Shown here in pieces: positions 43,224 to 53,620 of a stretch of 64,000 nt of DNA; position 1 is the first letter of the stretch; each line of letters opens with the position of its first letter. Location: positions 1,860,001 to 1,924,000 of the forward strand of contig NW_020167521.1 in the NCBI RefSeq assembly GCF_001641265.1, given 5' to 3'. The notes beneath the pieces are model-generated. The model had not been told where the DNA came from, did not search any database, and worked only from the letters and a program-made list of their open reading frames with translations. The position numbers and the translations under genes were made by a program. The stretch is from Pseudogymnoascus destructans (lineage: Eukaryota > Ascomycota > Leotiomycetes > Thelebolales > Thelebolaceae).

Positions 43224-43799
43224 GGTGTCGTTGGGGGTAGCTGTTTGCTACCAGGTGAATTTGGGGTAGAGTGTGTATTTTAAGTGTCGAGGTAACAAAG
43301 AAACCCAAAGGTCTTTGAGAAGTTTGACGGATCTAGTTACGATGATTCAGATGCCTGATAATATAGATGTGTAAGTGCTTAATGAGCAAGTCCATCTCGG
43401 TGAAGTCATGCATCTATTACGAGTATTTAGGCGCCGGTTTGTGACTCTGCCTGCCGTAAGTGGTCATATGTTTAAACCCGTAAACATATTACGAACGAAA
43501 TCCAAACCTAGTAAACGCCCGTAACCAGAAATTGCCATATATGGCAATATCTGGTCGAAGGAGCCTATACCCCGCCATCACCACTATGCCCGTCGACCCC
43601 GACGATCAGCAGGGCTAACAAATGGCAGATTCACCGCCTGCCGCCCTTAATGAGGCACTCGCAAAGCCCCCATCGCGAGGCACTCGGAAGCCCTCCTCGT
43701 CAAGGCCAAAGACTGGCGCTAGGCGTTAGCACACAAGGAGGACGAGGCGGGACGAGGGGGAGGTGCTCCTACTGTTGCTGCTCGTCGCCACCTAATTAA
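43224..43799. other. intergenic spacer with inverted repeat
   Basis: 5' flank of the VWA gene. A 16-bp-arm inverted repeat without loop (accagaaattgccata paired with tatggcaatatctggt, one mismatch) lies at 43524-43555. Confidence 0.5.
43524..43555. repeat. near-perfect palindrome
   Basis: 32 nt reading nearly identically on both strands with one mismatched pair, centred on catatatg. Confidence 0.75.
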
Positions 43800-44800
43800 G
43801 CAGCAGTACAGTTCTCACGCGATAAGTCGATACTCGATTAGGCAATATTTACGCCAACTCGATATTTTTCGTAGGATTCTTTTTTCCCACCAAAATCACG
43901 ATACACTCGAAATTTGACTAGATATTGTCTTATACCAACATTACATAGGCTAAGATGCCTCGAAATTAGCTGTCTACGATGACGATTAAGTAACGTCGCG
44001 CACTCTGAAACTAATATGCTTACTAGTCACTAAAGCCTTTGTAAAAAGCCTCTATCAACTAGTTCTTTAGAACCTTTAGCCATTGTACTCGACAGTTAAC
44101 AGTCTCGGAATTTTGAGCTCTTAATACGCTTGATACAATACCTCTTAACAACACAATTTAGCAATTAACTTACCATCTTTAAATGGTAGCAGTTTATTAA
44201 AAGCAAGGGAGGAGTTACAAGCACTGATATACTACAACTACATGCTAAAATGATTTAGGAGCAACTTCCACAATACCACAACTAGCCTATGCCTCAATTC
44301 TCTCAAGGCTAGGTTGTGAATTTTAAAAGACGACATAAGATTAAGAGTTATACTTAACATAGCAAAGCAAGCTTAGTTCCTACACAAGCAGAGGAAGAAA
44401 TGAAGGGGATATTGACAATAGCAGCAGAATATTAAGAGGAGGACATTTATAACATAGACAAAACTAGGCTCTTTTGAAGCTGACTCCTTTAAAGGGTCTT
44501 TTAACAATATCACAGCTAGGATTTAAGAAGGACAAGTTGTGAATATTAGTTGTTTGTTATACAAACTATCCAGGAGCTAATCAGATGCCACTTTGGTTTA
44601 TTAGAAAGGTGAAGAAACCTTAAGCACTCTAGTATATTAATGTTAAAGCTGTTACGATATTAGCTAAAGCTACTTAAGCTAGTAGTGTTATGATCGCTAC
44701 TTACAGCTGCTAGTGATTAGGGTAACAAGTACCTATAGTAGCCACTAAGGTTGTAGGGAACTTCTAAGCATACAGCTATATATAATGAGGGATAGCCTTA
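43800..44800 (+). pseudogene. mutated Tigger/Fot-like transposase remnant in AT-rich DNA
   Basis: The plus strand at about 44440-44650 reads, through many stops, DIYNIDKTRLF, then QYHS, DLRRTSCEY, LFVIQTIQELIRCHFG and ERWRN. This aligns with the DDE_1 core block DIYNMDETGLF...KKDK...GxDxxPLWxIG of Tigger-like transposases. The Glu of DETG is Lys (GAA to AAA) and the Gly is Arg, G-to-A changes, and Gln/Trp positions are stops. The surrounding kilobase is AT-rich with no open frames. The pattern is what repeat-induced point mutation produces. Confidence 0.6.
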
Positions 44801-45683
44801 TGTCATACTGACATACATTGCACTCAGTTTGCTATCAAACTCAAGAGCAAACTTAGAAATCTCCTCCTCAAACCTACAACTCACTATACATATTTTGGCT
44901 TGTCACACCAACAACAAGAGCAATACTACTCAACGATTGCTACAACCCTCTATGATTCATTACACATCATTGCTCCTTAGTTACAGGGCCGATATGACCA
45001 CATAGCATATCTCTACAACCCTCTATGATTCATTACATGACATCACTCCTTAGTTACTGGGCTAATACTACACATGACATATCTCTATCAACTAGAGGCC
45101 TAGGAACATGAATGATAGCTCCAAAAGCTTCTACAACCGTCTATGATTCATTACACGTCATCGCTCCTTATTTTCCTACAAGATTGGTTAAGTTATGACA
45201 TAATCTGTCTATAGGGGTACTCTGACCTTGGACCTCCTTTCACTTCCTATAGGGATTCTCTTACGTTGACTACAGTTACCAAGCCTGGTTAGTCATGGAA
45301 AGTCATGGAAAATGAGAGAACTACACTCCTTTGGCATAAATAGGATTGCCCTTTCCTTAAGAAAGGGCAAGCAGGCAATACAGTAAATCGACTAGCACAT
45401 ACTTCTACGTCTTTTCCAAGCTTCCAAGCATTGATCTTGTTATTCTCTGTTTTTGAAAAGTCAGTGAGGTGCTAACCTCTGACTTACCCCTGAGTTCCCA
45501 GACTCAACATTTGTTGCAACTTGTCTAAACCACTTCACCACATCATACACCTGATTGCTGCGTTGTGGAATAGTCTAAGCTACAACCCTTTGGCTCTGTT
45601 TCCTAAGACAGTGTGTTGTCTTAGTAAAATCATCCCCTTCCTTGGGTGGCTGGATTCTCACATCTGGTGCACCCACCATTACA
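44801..45683 (-). repeat. LTR, family 1, copy C (reverse)
   Basis: 883 bp, starting TGTCATACTGACAT and ending ACCCACCATTACA, the reverse complement of copies at 20312 and 46996. It abuts a Gypsy pol reading on the same strand, so it could be that element's 3' LTR after an internal deletion or a separate insertion. Flanking pentamers do not match. Confidence 0.85.
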
Positions 45684-46650
45684 TATCTTTGATAGTGACA
45701 TTATTCGTTCCTCAATAGTCCATGCAGAGTCTTAGCTTCTTGTCCTTCTTTGGCACAAATAGTATTGGACTTCCTGCTGGTGATGTCGATGGTTGAATGA
45801 ACCATTTCGCGAGGTTCTCGTCAATGTATTCCTTCAGTACGTCTAGCTCTGCTGCTGACATCTGATATATTGGTCCGAACGGTGGACTTTTTCCTTCCAT
45901 GATAGGTATCTCATGATCCCATGGTTGGTGCTTAGGAAGCGCCTCTTCATTAGGGCCTTCCCAGAATAACTGCTTGTATTCCTTATACTCTACTGGTATT
46001 TGCTTCAGTGAGGATGCCTGGGCTAGGTCATCAGGCTCGGTGGTCGCACATAACTCCTTCCAGTCTTTGGAGGTTTTCTCCTTCTGCGTCGTGTCCGTTC
46101 GTTGTTCACACGTGCACTGGCTCATCACAACTTTCTCATTCCACCAGTCAATCTGGGGGTTGTGTTTCTTGAGCCACGGTACACCAAGTATGCATGCATG
46201 ATTGTCCATGTGCACGATATCAAACTGTATCGTTTCCTTGTGTCCGCGTAGCATGACCATTTCTAATGGGACCGTCTCGTGGGTCACCATTCCATTGTTA
46301 GTTGAGATGGGCTCCCCATCTACAACCATTAATGGGTATGGGTCGGTCTTCAGTTGCATCCTGAAACCGTGTGTGTCTGCTACTTTCTTTGTCATAAAGT
46401 TGCCCATTGCTCCTGAGTCTATCATAGCTCGGAGGTGTTGCTGTTGTATCTTAGCAACCACATATAGCTGCATGCCTCCTGTCATGGCGCATAGCTGGTT
46501 TGTACTAGGCCTCTTTGTGTCGCTCGCCAGTGCCCTACTGCTGAGGACTCCTAGTTTTTTGAATCGTCTGAGGAAAAACCGTCTGAGGAAAATCCATCAT
46601 GTTCACCATATTCTAATGGTCGTAGAACTGGTATCCTTTCTCTTCTTCAT
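45684..46650 (-). pseudogene. Gypsy pol fragment: retropepsin and start of reverse transcriptase
   Basis: Minus strand. MQLYVVAKIQQQHLRAMIDS with the retropepsin active site MIDSGAMGNFM, then ILGVPWLKKHNPQIDW (the ILG second protease signature), then RT N-terminal blocks DHEIPIMEGKSPPFGPIYQM, LDEN-like EYIDENLAKWFIQ and AGSPILFVPKKDKKLRLCMDY. The next codon is TGA where Arg is usual, after which GTNNVTIKD follows up to the LTR edge. RT palm, RNase H and integrase are absent. Another frame change separates it from gag upstream. Non-autonomous relic. Confidence 0.85.
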
Positions 46651-46995
46651 TCTGCTTCACGACGTAGGCATTCATGTGCTTCTAACACTCGTGTTCCCCT
46701 TTCTTCTCTTGGGATGCTTTCCTGGGAAGGATACTTATTTGCATCCCAGATTTCTGCAAGTTGTGATGCTTCATACTCTCCCTCCTGTTCTAGTTGTTGT
46801 AATACTCGTAACAGGTTGTTCCATCGAGCCTCATAGACCTCTTTCTTAGGGTGGTGTATGCCATCAATTCTCCAATCTGCGATAGCATCCCGGACGTTGT
46901 ATTTGCAGAGCTTGTACTCTAGCCATCCTGTGGCTTCCTTCTCTGTGTATTTCGCTCCACGGGGTTCCTGCTGGTGAGGGTATTCTGGTCGGCAC
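46651..46995 (-). pseudogene. Gypsy gag-pol linker, part 2 (right of it interrupted by solo LTR)
   Basis: Minus strand reads PEYPHQQEPRGAKYTEKEAT, WLEYKLCKYNVRDAIADWRI and RVLQQLEQEGEYEASQLAEI down to CLRREAE and a stop. It continues directly the coding text found on the far side of the solo LTR (…DWEVAVRTIRC), so the two pieces were one frame before insertion. Confidence 0.8.
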
Positions 46996-47937
46996 TGTAA
47001 TGGTGGGTGCACCAGATAATGAGAATCTAGCCACCCAAGGAAGGGATGAATTTACTAAGACAACACACTGTCTTAGGAAACAGAGCCAAAGGGTTGTAGC
47101 TTAGACTATTCCACAACGCAGCAATCAGGTGTATGATGTGGTGAAGTGGTTTAGACAAGTTGCAACAAATGTTGAGTCTGAGAACTCAGGGGTAAGTCAG
47201 AGGTTAGCACCTCACTGACTTTTCAAAAACAGAGAATAACAAGATCAATGCTTGGAAGCTTGGAAAAGACGTAGAAGTATGTGCTAGTCGATTTACTGTA
47301 TTGCCTGCTTGCCCTTTCTTAAGGAAAGGGCAATCCTATTTATGCCAAAGGAGTGTAGTTCTCTCATTTTCCATGACTTTCCATGACTAACCAGGCTTGG
47401 TAAATGTATTAGAAATCAAGTGCGACCCACAACTAGCTTGCTAATCATGTAGTGAACGTAAGAGAATCCCATAGAACCATCTCTTGGGTTCCTAGCCTAT
47501 AGGAAGTGAAAAGGAGGTCCAAGGTCAGAGTACCTATAGACAAATTATGTCATAACTTAACCAATCTTGTGGGTAACTAAGGAGCGATGACGTGTAATGA
47601 ATCATAGAGGGTTGTAGAAGCTTCTAGAGCTATCGTTCATGTTCCTAGGCCTCTAGTTGGTAGAGATATGCCATGTGGTAGTATTGGCCCACACCCTTAA
47701 GGAGGAGATTTTCTTAATAACTTGTTCAATGAGTGTCCAAATGATATGCCGTGATGTATGTAGCATAAACAGATGTAGTAGAAGAGTTTGCAGCAATCGT
47801 TGAGTAGTATTGCTTCTGTTGTTGGTGTGATAAGCCAAGATATGTATGGTGACTTGTAGGTTTGAGGAGGAGATTTCTAAGTTTGCTCTTGAGTTTGATA
47901 GCAAACTGAGTGCAACGAATGTCAGTATGACAGGCAC
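46991..47937 (+). mobile_element. solo LTR, family 1, copy B, with TSD GGCAC
   Basis: The LTR itself is 46996-47932 (937 bp, TGTAATGG ... TATGACA). It is bounded by GGCAC at 46991-46995 and 47933-47937, a perfect 5-bp duplication. It splits a Gypsy gag frame and lies in the opposite orientation to it. Solo state is shown by the absence of any internal region. Confidence 0.93.
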
Positions 47938-48430
47938 CTGATTGTGCGAACTGCAACCTCCCAGTCTTGTGTAGTGTCCTGCCAGCTCATTGGTGGCTTG
48001 GGCACAGGAATTTCTTGGTACCGCGTTTCCTGAAGCATGGCTTCCTTGAAGGTTCTCACTGCTCCTGGCAGTTGTTCCTTGAAGAGAGACTTACTTGCTG
48101 TCTTCTCAAATGCTTGTAACCGGTGCTTTTGAGAGCTAGTGAGCTCCTTGTCATCGTTCTTGTCATCTCTGTTTGACAAGTGGAATTCCTCGGGTCCTGA
48201 GTAGTAATACTCCAGTTCTCTTTTCCCTCCAACATGGCACATAGCTGTCCTCACGGGGCCTTGCACCCGCCTTGACCTTGCCAAGTAGTGTTAAGCTGTT
48301 TGCCATACTTTCATCCTCCATTCCCTTTCTTTGACTGTCTGCAGTTTCGCGATATGTGTCCAGGCTTATTGCAGTTGAAGCAGAGCCGTTCTTGGAACTG
48401 TTGCTCCTTGTTGGGATTGTGGGGTTTAGA
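47938..48430 (-). pseudogene. Gypsy gag C-terminus with zinc knuckle
   Basis: Minus strand. The CCHC knuckle CFNCNKPGHISRNC lies at about 48340-48390, followed after a stop and frame changes by GKRELEYYYSGPEEFHLSNR, KHRLQAFEKTASKSLFKEQL and PMSWQDTTQDWEVAVRTIR. CCHC knuckles of this spacing mark Ty3/Gypsy nucleocapsid. The upstream half of gag is missing beyond about 48430. Confidence 0.8.
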
Positions 48431-48588
48431 TAGGAAGTAGCGTTACATCCAAGCTCTAGCGTAGGAGCTAGGCTTAAGTGCCAGCTTAGTCTAGGACTAA
48501 GCTTCCTAACCCTATAATTAAGAGAGCTATAGCAGCTACTTAAAGAGCAAAGGCTTGTATAGTGCGCAAGTATACAAAGAAACATGAT
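48431..48588. other. short degenerate repeat segment
   Basis: AT-rich stretch with many ctag and taag motifs, no open frame. Probably mutated transposon DNA. Confidence 0.35.
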
Positions 48589-48722
48589 TGTAATGATGTA
48601 CGGTTACGCTCGCGCTACATCCCACTGAGCCAAAAAGACTACAGTATTCCGGCTCGCCCGGAATATGCGTAACACGCTTTATATACCACATGTACTGTAA
48701 CGGCGGCACCCGTTACAATGAT
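48584..48722 (+). mobile_element. 129-bp LTR-like repeat, family 3, with TSD ATGAT
   Basis: The repeat 48589-48717 begins TGTAATGATGTACGG and ends CACCCGTTACA. ATGAT flanks both sides (48584-48588 and 48718-48722). It matches 23108-23236 nearly throughout. TG...CA ends and a 5-bp duplication identify it as a solo LTR of a very short-LTR element, or a TRIM. Confidence 0.88.
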
Positions 48723-49221
48723 CTAGCACTTTGATATTAGAGCTATAGTCTCTATTAAGGTTCCTTAAGAGGATAGAACCTCAACTAATAATAAGAGGCT
48801 TTTTGCATGCATTCTAGAAGAGCCTTGCCTACACTGATATCACACTCTCTAGTATAATACACACCTTATAGCTACAAAATCCCTTAGAGTTGTAGAACAA
48901 GCTCTCTAGTCTAATATCTTAATTCCTAGTTCTACAAAGCAAGTAATGCTAGGGCTTATAGCTAGAGAGGCTTCTATAAGCGTATAGGTTGGAGTATCAT
49001 GCAATGCAAGGGACAATGTAATACAAAGAGGTGCCGTTGTTATAAGGAAGCAAAGGAGTGTAGTATACACTGCTATAATGATGATCATGACTGTACTTAT
49101 TAGGCCTAGCTACTTATACAGAATTATCTTTAATTAAGAGGCTAAAGCAGAGGAAGCGGGCAAGAGCAGACACTATTGGAAACGTAGTATAGAGCGATTT
49201 AATATTTACTATTATATTATA
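48723..49221. other. AT-rich degenerate DNA with CXC-like cysteine-rich remnant
   Basis: Mostly stop-riddled. One plus-strand piece at 48999-49103 reads MQCKGQCNTKRCRCYKEAKE then CSIHCYNDDHDCTY, with spacing C-x3-C-x4-C-x-C-x6-C-x3-C-x6-C, reminiscent of CXC/tesmin-type cysteine-rich domains found at the ends of some fungal transposon proteins. No longer frame supports a gene. Confidence 0.45.
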
Positions 49222-49887
49222 CTATTTGTGATTGGGCTGGCCCATTCGCGAAGGATCATATTCGTGGTTGGGCCGGAACATATATATCACATTTCCAAGA
49301 CTTCCAACATAAATGCTATCTACATTTCGCCCTTTTGTTGCCTTGTAGTATGCCTCTCTTTCACTGCCCCTTAAGATATTGGTCACAGAAATTGCCGTCA
49401 TGCCCCATGATGAGCGCTTCTGTTGGCTTGGCCTAGCGCATAGAGATCCCATACAATTGGAAAGTTTGCGTGACGCCGCTGTGGATTGTGTGTTTAAACT
49501 TGTGGCAGTGGTGTTTGTCTGGTGGGACGTGGACCAATCACAACAGAGATTTCGTCTGCCAGCTCGGGCGCGAGGCTGAGGGCGGTGCATCGGCGCGCCC
49601 ATCACTTTTAACGTTTCCATTCTTTCTCTAACGTCTCCGGATTTTCGGTCTCCTGTGAGGGGTACAGCGGAGACACGAGAGTAGGCAATCTGCAAGGTAA
49701 TCGGTAATCTGTCTCGGTAACGGTCACTGCGAGAAGTCGCCATGGTTACGGGATTTAAGGTTGATGATCACCAGGGCTGCATGGTGGCTCATTTAGATCC
49801 TATGGACATATTTTATCATTTTTCCATTGATGTATTCAAAACAACGCCGCGCTTACCCGAAAATGACTCTCACAGCGGCGCTACCCC
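49222..49887. other. intergenic spacer
   Basis: 3' flank of the BTB gene. A 173-codon minus-strand open frame (49222-49743) has no domain, signal peptide or conserved feature and is not called. Confidence 0.4.
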
Positions 49888-51716
49888 TCATTCCTCCGGC
49901 GTCCAGTCCCAGCTACCCGCCCCAAAGAACCTCTTTGACAAAGAGCTCGATGTCAGAAAGCCCTCGAGCTTGAGTCTTGAATCCGTCGCCACGCTCTTTG
50001 TTAACCGGAAGGGTTCTACCCCTTCCACGCTCTCCCACGACGTGCTCGGCCGCTCTGCTTTCCAGTTTCCACGGTCGATGCCGACTCCCGATGCTAGCAT
50101 CGCCTGGATGAAGTCCAGAGCGGGGATGAGCCTTGTACGTAATCCACAGTGCGCGTGATTCTTATCGTACTGGTAAGAGGGGCATTGCCGGAGAGCCGTG
50201 ATGAGGTTCTCAATGTCTCCATCGTAGGGCTCGGGGTAATCCTCCTCGTTAACTAGCAGGGGGGAGGTAAAGGCAAAGAAACCCTTGTTAACGAAGAACT
50301 TGACCATCTCACCGAGCTGGAAGGAGTCGCAGGCGGCAGAAGAGTCATAGAACATCTTGCATTGCCGGTCGCGAGACGAATAGAGACGTATGAAGTGAGA
50401 CTGAAGAGACGCGATTGTATGAAGGATGCAAGTTCGACGATAATGGAGCTCGGCTACATACCGTCAGCTCTATAATTAGGACCATGTGCCTGGAATGCCT
50501 GCCCTAAGGATTTGAGAGCCTCATAACCGTTTTTAGCTCGTCGTCAAGGCAAGGTAGAGTATGTGTAGGACTTCCTACTTTATCTCTAACTTTACGGCGT
50601 CGCCAACTATAAGACATATCCGAGACGAGGCTCCTGAAAGGCACCAGGCCGTAGAATCATAGCCTCGAAGGTATCACGTAAACGACGAAATACACAAGAA
50701 AACAACATAGCCAAAAAGCGCAGTGGCTCAAACACCATAAGAAATCCCACATTACCTTCAATACCATCAGGCAAATCCCACCACACGCCCACCTGTCCGC
50801 TCTGCATACCCCCTCCTCCTCCCCACCTCGCACTTCCCCTAAACACACACTCCTTCGTCGCCGCCGCAAACTTCACCCTATCCTCCAACAACCATGCCAC
50901 CAATGCCTTCTGCCTCAAGAGCTCTTCGCTCGCAAAACTCACCGTCCCGTACGTCTGCGGCCAGGGCACCCTCTTCGCACCGCGCACGTATCTCCCCACC
51001 GTAGCTGCGCAGTCGAAGCGATCTGTCATCACTGCGAGGATCGCTAGATATGGTATAGATAGCTTCGATGTCGCGTCGCCGCTGTGGAGGATGTGAAGGA
51101 GGTCTGCGAGTACAGGAGCGCGCCCCGCGACATGCGTCGCATCATCATCATCTGTGATAGCGACGCGGGGCAGCTCAGCGGGTTGTGACTCAGCGGGTAC
51201 AACACCGCGAGCTTTGAGAGCAGCGAAGGAGCTAGATACCTTCGTGGCCTCCTGGAAGCGGGCGTCGGTAAGGAGACGTGAGAAGTACGCGGAGGTCTTG
51301 GCGAGGGTGTCTAGGCGAACGCGGAAGAGTGTGCGGTCGGATGGCAGGCCAGGCTTGGAGAAAGGGGAGAGCCGCGGGGGTAGGGCGGAGTTGAGCGCGA
51401 GGATTGTGCGGGTGGAGTGGCTGTTGGTGAAGGTTATGTCGAGGAGGATGTCGCCTGTGGCGCGGATGTCGATGAGGTTGACTTCCTCCTTGTCGACGAG
51501 TAGGGTTTGGGGAGGCTCTGGAGACGCAGGCTTAGCCTCTTCCTTGTTGGCGGCCTTCTGGGCGGGCTTCGCATCATCTTTGTTGGCGGCCTTATTAGGG
51601 GGGTTAACCTCTTCTTTGTTGGCAGCCTTATGTGCGGTCTTCGCATCTTCTTTGTTGGTGACCTTTTGGGCGGGCTTCTGGACGGTCTTGCGTGTGCGGC
51701 TCGACTTTGTATCCAT
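49888..51716 (-). CDS. BTB/POZ-like domain protein
   Basis: Exons 51716-50756 and 50453-49888 (302-nt intron, phase 1, GTAATG donor, TATGTAG acceptor) give 508 aa. Exon 1 starts with four 12-residue Lys/Ala/Asn-rich repeats (KAANKEEAKPAQ type, residues 15-65). A BTB-like fold follows: GDILLDITFTNS, LFRVRLDTLAKTSAYFSRLL, LADLLHILHSGD and YLAILAVMTDRFDCAATVGR. Exon 2 carries the conserved C-terminal block ELHYRRTCILHTIASLQSHF, RLYSSRDRQCKMFYDSSAAC and GEMVKFFVNKGF of this fungal BTB family. The break between the two open frames is exactly bridged by the intron, so these are one gene. BTB proteins mediate protein contacts, often as CUL3 adaptors; the role is unknown here. Confidence 0.82.
51536..51680 (-). 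repeat. 36-bp coding minisatellite
   Basis: Four imperfect 36-bp units inside the BTB gene encode the 12-residue Lys/Ala/Asn/Glu repeats. Confidence 0.75.
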
Positions 51717-52203
51717 GGCTGATGAGGCGGGTTGAGGCGGACATCTGATGTGATGTCTCGTGCTGGCGGGAAAGTTTGTGCGTTGCTCCCAGATCTGTTA
51801 TAGAAGAAGTATATTTATGTTATATATGCATCATATGCGTTATGTGGTATATAGCCGCTTATGTGTTGTTGTCCAGTAACTGTTCAAGTCGTGAGTGGCT
51901 GCCTTCCCAAAGATACTATCCCCAGTTATAGTATTGCCAGATCTTGGCATGGTCGCTCACCAAAACTGAACGCCATTCCGCCTAACTTGGACGCGGTGAG
52001 GCAGTAAAAACAGTGGATCGTTACAATCATACAAGGGGGACCCGTCGACTTTGTCAGCCTTCCCCCGCCAAGACAAGGCTACCACCACCCAACCATCACA
52101 AAACAAAAAAATCGCGGGGCAGCACCTGACTACAACCTCTTTCTCACCTCCATAACCCCCCCTCGTGCTCGCCCTTACAGACCCACCGGGTCACAGAGCC
52201 AAG
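51717..52203. promoter_or_regulatory. divergent BTB/TRM11 spacer
   Basis: 487 bp between two divergent starts. Its right part is C-rich (aaccccccct near 52157), its left AT-rich with tatatttatg near 51810. No factor-binding site assigned. Confidence 0.45.
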
Positions 52204-53620
52204 ATGGAGTACCTCCTCCGCTTCATCCAGACGCACGAGACGTTCCGGCTCCCCGAAATCCAAGCCCTCGCCGACCTCGAAGGCATCCCCATGGAGGTCA
52301 TCTCCTACAGCCTCGACGTACGTGCCCCTCCCCCCCCACGGACACCCTCAACTAACCCCCCTCCCAGTCGCCCTTCTGCACACTCAAGCTCCCCTCCGAC
52401 GATGCCGCTCGCCGCCTCCTGAGCCGCAGCATCTCCGCAAAAGCAATCTACGCCCTCTGGGGCAGCGGCCCCACCTACCCCGCGCTCCACGAGTCCGTCC
52501 TCGCCACGTCCACCCCCTGGTGGCGGCAATTTCAAGGGCAAAGCTTCAAATTCACCATCGACAGCTTCCAAGGCTCACGCATCCACGCCGACATCTGTGA
52601 GCTCATCAACTCCTTCGCATACATGTCCTTCACCGGCCCCGTCGCCCTCAAGAACCCCGATCTCCGCTTCTGCGTCCTCGAAGACTGGGCGTTCGACGCG
52701 CAGGCCCACGGCTCGAGTACCCCTCAGCACCTCTACCTAGGGCGTCTGGTGGGCACTTCCCAGCGCGAGATAGTGGGGAAGTACGACCTCAAGAAGCGGA
52801 GATATATCAGCACCACATCCATGGACGCCGAGCTGGCCCTGATCACCGCGAACATCGCCCTCGCGCGCCCCGGCGCAATCTTCTACGACCCCTTCGTCGG
52901 CACGGGCTCCTTCCCGGTCGCATGCGCGCATTTCGGCGCGCTGGCATTCGGATCCGACATCGACGGGCGCGCGATCCGCGGGAAGGGGGGGAGGAATCTG
53001 AGGGCGAATTTCGCGCAGTATGATCTTGCTCCGGGATTTGGAGATAGTTTTGTGGCGGATTTGACGAATAGCCCGTTACGGCCGGGACAGTATCTTGATG
53101 GGATCGTGTGTGACCCGCCCTATGGCGTGAGGGAGGGGTTGAAGGTGTTGGGGCATAGGGAGAAGAGGGTTGGGCCGGTGTATGATGGGCCTGATGCGCA
53201 TCATCTACAACCCGGGTACGTGCCGCCGAAGCGGCCGTATTCCTTCTCCGCAATGGTAGGGGACCTTCTTGCGTTTGCGGCTGGGTCGCTGGTGGAGGGT
53301 GGACGGCTGGCGTTTTGGATGCCGACTGCGAATGAGGAGGAGGTGAGGCTTGAGGTGCCGGGACATCCGGATTTGGAGCTGTTGAGTGTGTGTACGCAGA
53401 GTTTTAATAAGTGGTCGAGGCGGCTGTTGACGTATCGGAGGAGGGGGGAGGGGGAGGAGAGGGGGGAGCTGGTGGGGATTGATGGGACGAAGGTTGGGGG
53501 GAGGGGGTGGAGGGGGGGGTGAGTGCGGATGAGTTGAATCCGTTTAGGAAGCGGTATTTTGAGGGGTTTGCGGCGAAAGGGGGGGAGAAGGGGGGGGGTG
53601 GGGGTGGGGGTGGAGGTTAG
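52204..53620 (+). CDS. TRM11: tRNA (guanine-N2)-methyltransferase TRM11, frame broken at a G-run
   Basis: Exons 52204-52317 and 52368 onward (50-nt intron with AACTAACC branch site). MEYLLRFIQTHETFRLPEIQ opens a THUMP-like N-terminus; SPFCTLKLPSDDAARRLLSR follows the intron. The Rossmann methyltransferase has ISTTSMDAELALITANIAL, the SAM loop FYDPFVGTGSFPVACAHFGA, GSDIDGRAIRG and the catalytic DPPYGVREG, characteristic of Trm11. The as-read frame stops at 53520-53522 just after eight G residues (53512-53519), giving 422 aa. The conserved tail SADELNPFRKRYFEGFAAKG lies one frame away and ends at 53620, so one missing G is the simple explanation. Trm11 with Trm112 makes m2G10 in tRNA. Confidence 0.88.

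Noticed and set aside
49222..49743. 173-codon minus-strand frame as a gene
   Set aside because: No recognisable feature; located in the 3' flank of the BTB gene at a repeat border. Could not be supported.
49742..50158. Plus-strand 138-codon frame
   Set aside because: Antisense to the second BTB exon, whose conserved block fits the minus strand.
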